This document shows, piece by piece, positions 36,413 through 43,654 of a stretch of DNA of 64,000 nucleotides. The number at the start of each line of letters is the position of its first letter. The first letter of the stretch is position 1. Location: NCBI RefSeq assembly GCF_047314965.1, contig NZ_JBLBVK010000044.1, positions 1 to 64,000 on the forward strand, given 5' to 3'. A program made the position numbers and the translations under genes. Source of the stretch: JAVJUV01 sp047314965 (GTDB lineage: Bacteria; Pseudomonadota; Alphaproteobacteria; Rhodobacterales; Rhodobacteraceae). Below the pieces are notes generated by a model. The model was given only the letters and a program-made list of their open reading frames with translations, had not been told where the DNA came from and did no database searches.

Positions 36413-37434
36413 GCGATACCCGCAACGGCCCCGTCCTGATCGAACTGGACGATACCGGCCCCAGTCCCGCCGACGCTCCGCCCGTGGCCGATGCCGGCCA
36501 GCCGCCGACCGGACAGGCGATGCAGACCATGGCGACGCTTGCCGCGCGCCGGCCGTCCCGGCTCGCGGCGTGGTTCTGGCGGCTTCTCGGCGCGGTCGTG
36601 GTCTTCTTCGCCTCGGTCGCGGCCTGGGATTTCGTGACCGCCCTGGTCGCCCGGAACAGCTATCTCGGTTGGGCCGCGATCGGACTTCTGGGCCTCTTTC
36701 TTCTCGTCTGCCTTGCCATCGTTCTGCGGGAATGGGCTGCGCTTGCGCGCCTTGCCCGGATCGAGCACCTGCATGCCGAGGCGGACCGCGTAATCGCATC
36801 CGGCGATCTGGACGGCGCTCGCAAGCTGACCGACCGGCTCGCGGCGCTGTACTCGGGGCGCGAGGACACCCGCTGGGGACGGGAGCGACTGGCCGAACGC
36901 AGGTCCGAGGCCTTCGACGCGGACACGCTTCTGGCCACTGCCGAGGATATGCTCCTTGTCCCGCTCGACGCCGAGGCGCGCCGCGAGGTCGAGGCGGCGG
37001 CACGCCAGGTCGCAGCCGTGACAGCACTTGTGCCACTCGCTTTCGCCGATGTCGTGGCCGCGCTCACGGCAAACATCCGCATGATCCGACGCATCGCCGA
37101 GATCTATGGCGGCCGTTCCGGCACGCTGGGGTCGTGGCGGTTGGTGCGCGCTGTGATGACCCATCTCGTCGCCACCGGCGCGGTCGCCGTGGGCGACGAC
37201 CTGATCGGCTCAATCGGCGGCGGCCATGTCCTGTCGAAACTCTCCCGCCGCTTCGGCGAGGGCCTGGTCAACGGAGCTCTCACCGCCCGCGTCGGCGTTG
37301 CCGCCATGGAGGTCTGCCGCCCCCTGCCATTTGCTCCCGGCAAACGTCCCCGGGTAACCAGCCTCGTCCGCCGCGCGCTGACGGGCCTTTTCGACAAGGC
37401 CGACAGCGCCGCTCAACCTGCAAAATTCGACTGA
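36409..37434 (+). CDS. YcjF-like DUF697/TIGR01620 membrane protein
   Basis: The 341-residue protein has two predicted transmembrane segments (about 57-80 and 86-106; VVFFASVAAWDFVTALVARN and IGLLGLFLLVCLAIVLREWA) followed by a cytoplasmic domain with VVAALTANIRMIRRIAEIYG and SKLSRRFGEGLVNGALTARV, typical of TIGR01620 (YcjF). The first 50 residues are Pro/Ala-rich. It overlaps the upstream GTPase gene by four bases, so the two proteins are probably a complex. An intergenic repeat follows its stop. Confidence 0.9.
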   Translation: MSDTRNGPVLIELDDTGPSPADAPPVADAGQPPTGQAMQTMATLAARRPSRLAAWFWRLLGAVVVFFASVAAWDFVTALVARNSYLGWAAIGLLGLFLLVCLAIVLREWAALARLARIEHLHAEADRVIASGDLDGARKLTDRLAALYSGREDTRWGRERLAERRSEAFDADTLLATAEDMLLVPLDAEARREVEAAARQVAAVTALVPLAFADVVAALTANIRMIRRIAEIYGGRSGTLGSWRLVRAVMTHLVATGAVAVGDDLIGSIGGGHVLSKLSRRFGEGLVNGALTARVGVAAMEVCRPLPFAPGKRPRVTSLVRRALTGLFDKADSAAQPAKFD

Positions 37435-37439
37435 GAACG

Positions 37440-37488
37440 TCCTTCCTCTTGGCGGAAATACTTCGGGGGCAAGGGGGCAGAGCCCCCT
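37440..37488 (-). repeat. Intergenic repeat, copy C
   Basis: Reads GGCGGAAATACTTCGGGGGC followed by hairpin GGGGGC-AGA-GCCCCC, in the same orientation as copy B. It fills almost exactly the space between the stops of the convergent DUF697 and FAD monooxygenase genes, consistent with a bidirectional terminator-like role. Confidence 0.7.
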
Positions 37489-38670
37489 CTAGCGGCCCGT
37501 CAGGCTCGCCATCGGCGGGATGAGGTCGCCGCAGACCAGCCGGGTCAGGATCGCCGGGATCGGCGGCACGGCGGATAGGGGATAGAGAGCCCGGTCCCGC
37601 AACACCGGAAGAACCCGGCTGTCGGACTGGTATTGGGGCGTGAAGGCGCGGCTCATGGCCTGGTAGAGCCAGACATGCCACCGCCGCGCCATCCGGTAGT
37701 GTCTCAACGCCTCCTCGACCGGAAACCGCTCCAGCGCCAGTCCCAGGGCCATCGCGTCCAGCATGGCCATGTTCGCGCCCTGTCCCAGTTGCGGTGACGC
37801 CCGGTGCGCTGCGTCCCCGATGATCGCGAATCCGGGGGAAGCGACGGCGCGCAGCGTGCCGTGGGTATAGGTCGCGAAGGTCATCTGGTCCGGGTCATTC
37901 ACCTCCTCGAAGGCGGGCAGCGCCTCGGGCCAGAGCGATGCGACCTCGTCTCGCCAAGCCGACAGGCCCGCGCGGCGCCAGGAGTCATATCCCCGCGCAG
38001 GCAGCGACCAGAAAATCGTCGTGGCCTCCCAGTCCGCGCCATTTCGCGTTCCCGACGGCATAACACCGACCATCCGGTCCGCCCTGCGGTATCGCTGGCA
38101 CAGCTGACCCTCGGGCAGCTCCAGCCCTGCAGGCCGGGGCACCGTCGCCCAGATCGCGCCAAAGGGCAGCGGTGTCGAGACAAGCGGGGACAGGCGGGAA
38201 TTCGTGCCGGACGCATCGATCACCAGTTCGAACGGGCCAGCGCGGGTTCCATCGGAGAAGACCAGGAACCGTTCATCGCGCGCAAGCACCTCGTGCCCGG
38301 CCACCAGTTCCGCACCGCCCGATCTTGCCGCGCCCAGAACCGCGTCGAACAGCGCCGGACGCTGGATCGCCAGCCCGAACCTTGCGCCGCCCTGCGCGCC
38401 GTAGTCGACCTTCAGAACCGTCCTCCCGCTATCGGCTTCGATGCCGTGCATGCGCCAGATTCTCGCGCCACGCGCCATGGCTTCGGCACCTGCGCCGATG
38501 GCGTCCAGAACCGCCTGCCCGACGGGCTGGATCACCAGACCCGAGCCCACGGGCCGGGGCGCTTCGAACCGGTCGAAGACCCGCACGCGATGGCCCTGCC
38601 GCGACAGCAGCGCTGCGGCAGTCAGACCGCCGATCCCGGCGCCTGCAATTGCGATCTCAAGAGTCGTCAT
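37489..38670 (-). CDS. FAD-dependent aromatic monooxygenase-like protein
   Basis: The 393-residue protein has the FAD-binding GxGxxG motif IAGAGIGGLTAAALLSRQG near 8 with RVFDRFEAPRP following, and the second FAD motif IIGDAAHRASPQLGQGANMA near 278. This is the class A flavoprotein monooxygenase family (UbiH, salicylate hydroxylase and relatives). The substrate cannot be told. Its stop codon touches repeat copy C. It is transcribed in the same direction as the SDR gene 54 bases upstream. Confidence 0.88.
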   Translation of the reverse strand: MTTLEIAIAGAGIGGLTAAALLSRQGHRVRVFDRFEAPRPVGSGLVIQPVGQAVLDAIGAGAEAMARGARIWRMHGIEADSGRTVLKVDYGAQGGARFGLAIQRPALFDAVLGAARSGGAELVAGHEVLARDERFLVFSDGTRAGPFELVIDASGTNSRLSPLVSTPLPFGAIWATVPRPAGLELPEGQLCQRYRRADRMVGVMPSGTRNGADWEATTIFWSLPARGYDSWRRAGLSAWRDEVASLWPEALPAFEEVNDPDQMTFATYTHGTLRAVASPGFAIIGDAAHRASPQLGQGANMAMLDAMALGLALERFPVEEALRHYRMARRWHVWLYQAMSRAFTPQYQSDSRVLPVLRDRALYPLSAVPPIPAILTRLVCGDLIPPMASLTGR

Positions 38671-38723
38671 GTGGCCACTCTGCCCGACGCCGGCAGCGTG
38701 GCCAGCCGACCGGTTGCCGCAGC

Positions 38724-39536
38724 CTAATGCGCGGGTGCCTCGGCCGCATCGACAAGCGTGCGCCCGCCATCGACCGTCAGGATCTGACCGGTCATGAAGC
38801 CGGAGCCATCGGAGGCCAGAAACTGCGCGACTTCCGCCAGTTCCGTCGGACTTGCGATCCGGTGGAGGGGTGTCGATTCGATGATCGCGTCGCGGAAATC
38901 CTCGTTTTCCTTCAACGCGCCCTGAAGCGAGGCGCTCATGACCGACCCCAGCGCAATCCCGTTGACGCGGATGCGGTGCGGTGCCAGCGCCACGGCCATT
39001 GAGCGCGTCATCTGGTCCAGTGCCGCGGAACTGACCGAATAGGCCAGCAGTTCGGGCTGTGTGCGCCGTGCGGCGATCGACGAAAGATTGATGATCGAAC
39101 CCGTCGGCGCCTCGTCGTTGTCTATGTCCTTCGCCTGCTTGATCATCCGTTTCGCGAAAACCTGCGTTACGCGCAGCGAGGTCATGAGGTTCTGGTTCAG
39201 AAGGTCGATGACAGCGTCATCATCCGGATTGAGCGGATCGGAGGACAGCATCTGGCGCGACGCGTTGACCAGGATGTCGGCGCGATCGAACCGGTCGATC
39301 GTGGCCGAGAGAAGATTCGCGACCGTCAGCTTTTCACGCAAATCGCCAGCGAAATAGGCGATGGTGCCGCTCTCGTCCTCGCTAACCTGTCCCACTTCCT
39401 CGGCAAGTTTCGCTTCGTCCATGTCGGCGAACATGACATTGGCGCCTTTCTCGACGAAATGCCGGGCCACGGCCAGGCCCACGCCATTGGCCGCACCGGT
39501 CACGACTGCGGTCTTTCCAGCGATGGAGAACGACAT
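38724..39536 (-). CDS. Short-chain dehydrogenase/reductase lacking the catalytic Lys
   Basis: The 270-residue protein has the SDR Rossmann motif TGAANGVGLAVARHF near 13, the loop DILVNASRQ where NNAG is usual, SIINLSSIAA with the catalytic Ser near 150, and YSVSSAALDQMTRSMAVAL near 166. The catalytic motif YxxxK reads YSVSS: Lys is replaced by Ser (codon TCC). The C-terminus ILTVDGGRTLVD is normal. So it resembles a classical SDR but lacks the residue that lowers the Tyr pKa. It may be a non-canonical reductase or a binding protein. Confidence 0.85.
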   Translation of the reverse strand: MSFSIAGKTAVVTGAANGVGLAVARHFVEKGANVMFADMDEAKLAEEVGQVSEDESGTIAYFAGDLREKLTVANLLSATIDRFDRADILVNASRQMLSSDPLNPDDDAVIDLLNQNLMTSLRVTQVFAKRMIKQAKDIDNDEAPTGSIINLSSIAARRTQPELLAYSVSSAALDQMTRSMAVALAPHRIRVNGIALGSVMSASLQGALKENEDFRDAIIESTPLHRIASPTELAEVAQFLASDGSGFMTGQILTVDGGRTLVDAAEAPAH

Positions 39537-39541
39537 GTGAT

Positions 39542-40531
39542 CTATCCTTTTCGGGGGGGGCGGGGATGCGAGGCCGCGTAGAGTTTGAACGAGGGCGTCT
39601 GGCCGAGGATTTTGACGTCTCTGAACGCGTCTTGCAGCGTTGTCTCATACGGCAAATGCCGGTTCGCGACAAGCCACAGCTGGCCTTTCAGGGTCAGCAT
39701 CGCCGCGGCGGCGCGAATGAAAGCGCGTCCCAGCTCGGGATCGGCCGCCCTGCTTTCGTGAAACGGCGGGTTCATCACGACATGGTTCGCGGAGGTGTCG
39801 GGCCGGAAGGTCCGCGCATCGGCCCAGTGAAACCGGGCGCGCGGATCGGTGATGTTATGCCGCGCATCCTCCAGCGCGACGTGATCGGCCTCGACGAGAT
39901 CCAGCGAGGTCACACCGTCACGGGTCAGGATCGCGTCCGCCAGATAGCCCCAGCCCGCACCCAGATCGACGGCGTGACCTTTCATGACCTTCGGCAGCGC
40001 AGCCGCGAGTTCCCTGGAACCGGGATCGACCCGGTCCGCCGAGAACACGCCGGGTGACGTCCGAAACCTGCCCTCGACCAGGGAGGGCGATCCAACCTCC
40101 CAGTCCGCGAAATCTCCGCCGTCAAAGCTGAAGAACTTGCCATGCGCCTTTGAAAGAACCTCGCCGATGTCGGCCCTTTGCCGAACCTCCTTGAGGATCG
40201 AATCCACACCGTCGGTCTTCTGCCCGTCGATCGCGACCGGCCCGCTCGTGGCGGCACGCGCGTCCCGGATCAGAAGCCGGGCCTCCGCTTTTGAGCGCGG
40301 AAGGCAGACGATGGCTGCGGAATAGGGGCCTTCGACCTTGGTCGAGACCGCGTAGCCCCCGTTGCGGAAGGCTGCGTTGTCCGGGTAGAGCCGCGCAATG
40401 ACCTGCACCCGATCGGCAGGCAAGGGACCGAGGTCGTCGCCGGCCCTCGCACCGATGACGGCGATCGTGCCCGAAGCGGGCAATGTCAGCGCACCGGTCT
40501 CAAGCGCGAGGTTCAGTCTCTCCGAAAACAT
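39542..40531 (-). CDS. Class I SAM-dependent methyltransferase (RsmC/RlmG-like)
   Basis: The 329-residue protein has a degenerate N-terminal half and a C-terminal methyltransferase domain with GHAVDLGAGWGYLADAIL near 190, VEADHVALEDARHN, and the N6/N2-type catalytic motif NHVVMNPPFHE near 251, then GQLWLVANRHLPYE near 285. This arrangement is that of 16S rRNA G1207 (RsmC) or 23S rRNA G1835 (RlmG) methyltransferases. The target base cannot be assigned from sequence alone. It starts five bases before the SDR gene in the same direction. Confidence 0.85.
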   Translation of the reverse strand: MFSERLNLALETGALTLPASGTIAVIGARAGDDLGPLPADRVQVIARLYPDNAAFRNGGYAVSTKVEGPYSAAIVCLPRSKAEARLLIRDARAATSGPVAIDGQKTDGVDSILKEVRQRADIGEVLSKAHGKFFSFDGGDFADWEVGSPSLVEGRFRTSPGVFSADRVDPGSRELAAALPKVMKGHAVDLGAGWGYLADAILTRDGVTSLDLVEADHVALEDARHNITDPRARFHWADARTFRPDTSANHVVMNPPFHESRAADPELGRAFIRAAAAMLTLKGQLWLVANRHLPYETTLQDAFRDVKILGQTPSFKLYAASHPRPPRKG

Positions 40532-40549
40532 GGGAGGCGGGCCGCGGCC

Positions 40550-40870
40550 CTATTCCTTTTCCATGGTGCATTGAAGGGGATGCTGATGACGCCGTGCGAA
40601 ATCCATCACCTGAGCGACCTTCGTCTCGGCGACTTCGAACGAGAATACTCCGACGACGGCCAATCCCTTCTTGTGAACTGTCAGCATCAACTCGAACGCC
40701 TGCGCGTGGCTCATGCCGAAAAACCGCTCCAGCACATGAACCACGAATTCCATCGGAGTATAATCGTCGTTCAGCAGCATCACCTTGTACATCGGCGGAC
40801 GCTGGGTTTTGGGCTTGGTATCGGTCAGGACGCCGGTCTCATCCTCCGGCTTGTCCTTGTCGGCCATCAT
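40550..40870 (-). CDS. clpS: ATP-dependent Clp protease adaptor ClpS
   Basis: The 106-residue protein (MMADKDKPEDETGVLTDTKP, then the conserved core) delivers N-degron substrates to ClpAP. The core KVMLLNDDYTPMEFVVHVLE and FFGMSHAQAFELMLTVHKKG has the Asp/Asn and Met of the N-end-binding pocket, ending FSFEVAETKVAQV. An upstream in-frame ATG at 41029 lies in the divergent HAD gene and is not credible. clpA is not seen in the window. A palindrome GGGCCGCGGCCC (40539-40550) overlaps its stop codon. Confidence 0.93.
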   Translation of the reverse strand: MMADKDKPEDETGVLTDTKPKTQRPPMYKVMLLNDDYTPMEFVVHVLERFFGMSHAQAFELMLTVHKKGLAVVGVFSFEVAETKVAQVMDFARRHQHPLQCTMEKE

Positions 40871-40982
40871 ATGCAGGTTGTCAGCGATCAAAACCACCTT
40901 CGCCGTTCGACTGGGTCGGGCGCACAATATAAGCGTTCTGGTCTCCGAGAAAAGGCCCGACACGCAGGAGAGCGCACAAAGA

Positions 40983-41684
40983 ATGCTGACGACCATCTGT
41001 TTCGATGCCGACGATACCCTGTGGCACAACGAACGGTTCTTCCGCCTGACCCAGGAGCATTTCGCCAGCCTGCTGCGTGACCACGCTTCATCGGATCATT
41101 TGGCCGAGCGACTTCTCGAGGCGGAGAAGCGCAACATCGGGCACTACGGATTCGGCATCAAGGGTTTCATGCTGTCGATGATCGAGACCGCGCTCGAGGT
41201 GACCGAGAACCGGGTGCCGGGGTCCGTCATCGCCGAGATCATTGCGGCGGGGCAGGACATGTTGGGCCATCCGATCGAACTATTGCCCGGCGTTCAGGAG
41301 ACGGTCACCGCCCTGGCCGGCGAGTTTACTCTTCTCTTGGTGACCAAGGGCGATCTTCTGGACCAGGAACGCAAGCTTGCACAATCCGGTCTGGGAGAGC
41401 TGTTCGACGGGGTGGAGATCGTCTCTGAGAAATCGCCAACGGTTTATCGCTCGATTTTCTCGCGGCACGGAACCACTCCGACGCAGGCGCTGATGGCTGG
41501 AAATTCGCTGAAATCCGACGTCAATCCAGTGATCGAGGCAGGAGGTTGGGGGGTCTATGTTCCGCACGGCCTGACATGGGAGCTCGAGGCTGCCGAGCCA
41601 CCGGAAGGGCACCCCCGCTTCCGCCAGATTGAGAATCTCTCGGAATTACCAGAGCTTGTGCGGGAAATTTGCCACAACATCTAG
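40983..41684 (+). CDS. HAD-superfamily hydrolase
   Basis: The 233-residue protein has the HAD motif I ICFDADDTLWHNERFF at the N-terminus (nucleophile Asp), motif II LLLVTKGD near 117, the motif III Lys in SEKSPTVYRSI, and motif IV MAGNSLKSDVNPVIEAGG near 177. A helical cap domain lies between motifs I and II. It is probably a phosphatase of a small metabolite. It is divergent from clpS with 112 bases between starts; I chose 40983 because motif I begins there. Confidence 0.9.
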   Translation: MLTTICFDADDTLWHNERFFRLTQEHFASLLRDHASSDHLAERLLEAEKRNIGHYGFGIKGFMLSMIETALEVTENRVPGSVIAEIIAAGQDMLGHPIELLPGVQETVTALAGEFTLLLVTKGDLLDQERKLAQSGLGELFDGVEIVSEKSPTVYRSIFSRHGTTPTQALMAGNSLKSDVNPVIEAGGWGVYVPHGLTWELEAAEPPEGHPRFRQIENLSELPELVREICHNI

Positions 41685-41732
41685 CGGATACTGCGGATAG
41701 GAGCACTCCATCTTGTGGCGGAAAATTGCCAT

Positions 41733-41777
41733 GATTCGAACATGGAAAATTCACCATTTTCCGATGGATTCGAACGT
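41733..41777. repeat. Short direct repeats in the carboxypeptidase leader
   Basis: GATTCGAACAT (41733-41743) and GATTCGAACGT (41767-41777) are direct repeats 34 bases apart, with GGAAAA/TTTTCC (41744-41749 and 41757-41762) forming an inverted repeat between them. Position upstream of the D-Ala-D-Ala carboxypeptidase start suggests regulation. Confidence 0.35.
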
Positions 41778-41859
41778 GTTACGGTTCAGGGAAACATACC
41801 CGAAAATTGAAGGATCCGGCGATCAAAGACCGGACCTCAGAGGCAGAAGGGGCAGAATC

Positions 41860-43308
41860 TTGACGTTACGGGCCGCCGTTCGCGTCTTTCAGGCAATCGT
41901 TTTCGCGTTCCTCATGTTGTTCGCGCCGGTCGCAGTGGTTGCTGCGCCCTACGCGGCAATGGTGATGGACGCGCGAAGCGGAGAGGTTCTCCATTCTCGA
42001 AATGCCGACACGCGCCTACATCCGGCCTCTCTGACCAAGATGATGACGCTCTATGTGGTTTTCGACGCCATCGAGCGTGGCGAAATATCGCTGGATACCA
42101 AGGTCAAGATCTCTCAGAAAGCCGCGGCAGAGCCGCCGTCAAAACTTGGACTTCGAACGGGTCAGTCGATCGCCATTCGGCACCTGATCCGCGCTGCTGC
42201 CGTGAAATCCGCCAACGACGCCGCCACGGCGCTTGGTGAGGCGGTATCGGGAAGCGAAGCCGCGTTTGCGCGCCGGATGAACCGGATGGCCAAGGCCATG
42301 GGTATGACCCGGACCACGTTCCGCAACGCCCACGGCCTGACCGAAACAGGTCATCTCTCGACCGCACGGGACATGACGGTTTTGGGGCGGCACCTGTTCT
42401 ACGATTTCCCCGAGTACTACAACTTGTTCTCGCGCCAGCGGACAGATGCGGGTGGCAAGACGATCTACAACACCAATCGCCGCCTGCTCGGCAGCTATCG
42501 CGGCGCCGATGGGATCAAGACCGGCTACACGCGCGCCGCCGGCTACAACCTCGTGGCTTCGGCCGAGCGTGGCAGCGAACGGATCATCGCGACGGTCTTC
42601 GGCGGGCGCTCGGTGGCGACCCGGAATGCCGAGGTGGCCGAACTTCTCGATTTGGGCTTCAAGCGTGCCCCCTCGCGCGTGGCCGTCAAGAAGCCGGCAC
42701 GCCCGGTTCTCATCGCCGAGGCTCCATCCGGTGCTGCAACCGGTCAGGCCGTACAGACCACCGGGCTGATCGCCCGCTCGCCGCGCCCGCTTCTGCGCCC
42801 GGCGCCTCAGCCTCCCGAGGAGGTGCTGGTCGCGCTGGCCGATGGGATCGCGGACGCCCTTGCGGAAGTCGCTGTGGCCGATGCCTCCGTGGCAGACGTC
42901 GCGCCGGAAATTTCGGTCGAGACGGCTCCGGCTGCTCCTCCGGAGATTCTGGCAGCCAGCCTTGCCGGCGCGCTCCTGCGCCCCGCGCCGCGCCCGGTCA
43001 TCGCAGAAGGGTCGGCGCCGGAGATCGGCTCGGACGAACCCACCGTTGTGATGCGGCTCTCCACCTCGGGCGGTCGCCATTGGGGAATTAACGTGGGCCG
43101 GTTCACGACGCGGCACGAAGCCGAGAAGGTTCTACTGCAGACCGCACTGGTCGAAATCTCCACGCTGGACGATGCCTTGCGGAAGGTCGTGCGCAGCCCG
43201 CGCGGCTGGGAGGCGAACTTCGTCGGCATGAGCCAGGAACAGGCCGATCTGGCGTGCCGGCGGCTTGAGGCCCAGAATGTCACCTGCCGCCCTGTCGGAC
43301 CGGGTTGA
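41860..43308 (+). CDS. D-alanyl-D-alanine carboxypeptidase with SPOR domain
   Basis: The 482-residue protein is a low-molecular-weight penicillin-binding protein (S11 family) trimming peptidoglycan pentapeptides in the periplasm. It has a signal peptide (LRAAVRVFQAIVFAFLMLFA), active-site SLTK in HPASLTKMMTLY, SAN in VKSANDAATALGE, and KTG in DGIKTGYTRAAGYN. A Pro/Ala-rich linker leads to a C-terminal SPOR domain (WGINVGRFTTRHEAEKVLLQ onward), which would target septal glycan. I chose the TTG at 41860, behind AGAAGGGG, since the signal peptide starts there. ATG codons at 41713 and 41764 give unlikely N-termini. Confidence 0.93.
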   Translation: MTLRAAVRVFQAIVFAFLMLFAPVAVVAAPYAAMVMDARSGEVLHSRNADTRLHPASLTKMMTLYVVFDAIERGEISLDTKVKISQKAAAEPPSKLGLRTGQSIAIRHLIRAAAVKSANDAATALGEAVSGSEAAFARRMNRMAKAMGMTRTTFRNAHGLTETGHLSTARDMTVLGRHLFYDFPEYYNLFSRQRTDAGGKTIYNTNRRLLGSYRGADGIKTGYTRAAGYNLVASAERGSERIIATVFGGRSVATRNAEVAELLDLGFKRAPSRVAVKKPARPVLIAEAPSGAATGQAVQTTGLIARSPRPLLRPAPQPPEEVLVALADGIADALAEVAVADASVADVAPEISVETAPAAPPEILAASLAGALLRPAPRPVIAEGSAPEIGSDEPTVVMRLSTSGGRHWGINVGRFTTRHEAEKVLLQTALVEISTLDDALRKVVRSPRGWEANFVGMSQEQADLACRRLEAQNVTCRPVGPG

Positions 43309-43407
43309 GGCTGAAGATGGGCAGCATTTTCAAAGCCCTGGATGGCGGTCATCTTGATCGTGCTCTCTTTAGAACCCACCTGAAAGAGCCGAAAGGAGAC
43401 CCGCGGG

Positions 43408-43572
43408 ATGACACAGCTCACCAGGCGCACTTTTCTCGTCGCAGTCGCCTCTTCTGGCGCAGTGAAAGCGATGCCGAAGATCGCGACGACGGCAGGCGGA
43501 AAACGCGTTCTGACACTGGTTTATGACAAGTCGCTGGGCATGATGCGGGCGATTGACCGCGTCGTTCGCTGA
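43408..43572 (+). CDS. Small protein with Tat-like signal, 54 residues
   Basis: An ATG preceded by AGGAGA opens a 54-codon frame, MTQLTRRTFLVAVASSGAVK, ending MRAIDRVVR and a stop. The RRTFL start followed by a hydrophobic stretch resembles a Tat signal, and the rest is short and basic. No family is recognised. It lies about 100 bases after the carboxypeptidase gene and before an intergenic repeat and valS. A good Shine-Dalgarno and the RR motif favour a real gene; the short length leaves doubt. Confidence 0.5.
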   Translation: MTQLTRRTFLVAVASSGAVKAMPKIATTAGGKRVLTLVYDKSLGMMRAIDRVVR

Positions 43573-43606
43573 CCGGAAGTTGCGTCCGCGTCGCTGTAGC
43601 GACGGG

Positions 43607-43649
43607 TGGGGGACGCTGTCCCCTACACCCCCTGGGATATTTGGCGGCC
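43607..43649 (+). repeat. Intergenic repeat, copy D
   Basis: Hairpin GGGGAC-GCT-GTCCCC followed by CCCCCTGGGATATTTGGCGG, in the same orientation as copy A, between the small Tat-like gene and the convergent stop of valS. Confidence 0.65.
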
Positions 43650-43654
43650 GATAA

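Noticed and set aside
34964..37036. 690-codon open frame antisense to the YcjX and DUF697 genes
   Set aside because: No motifs; both sense genes have clear family features.
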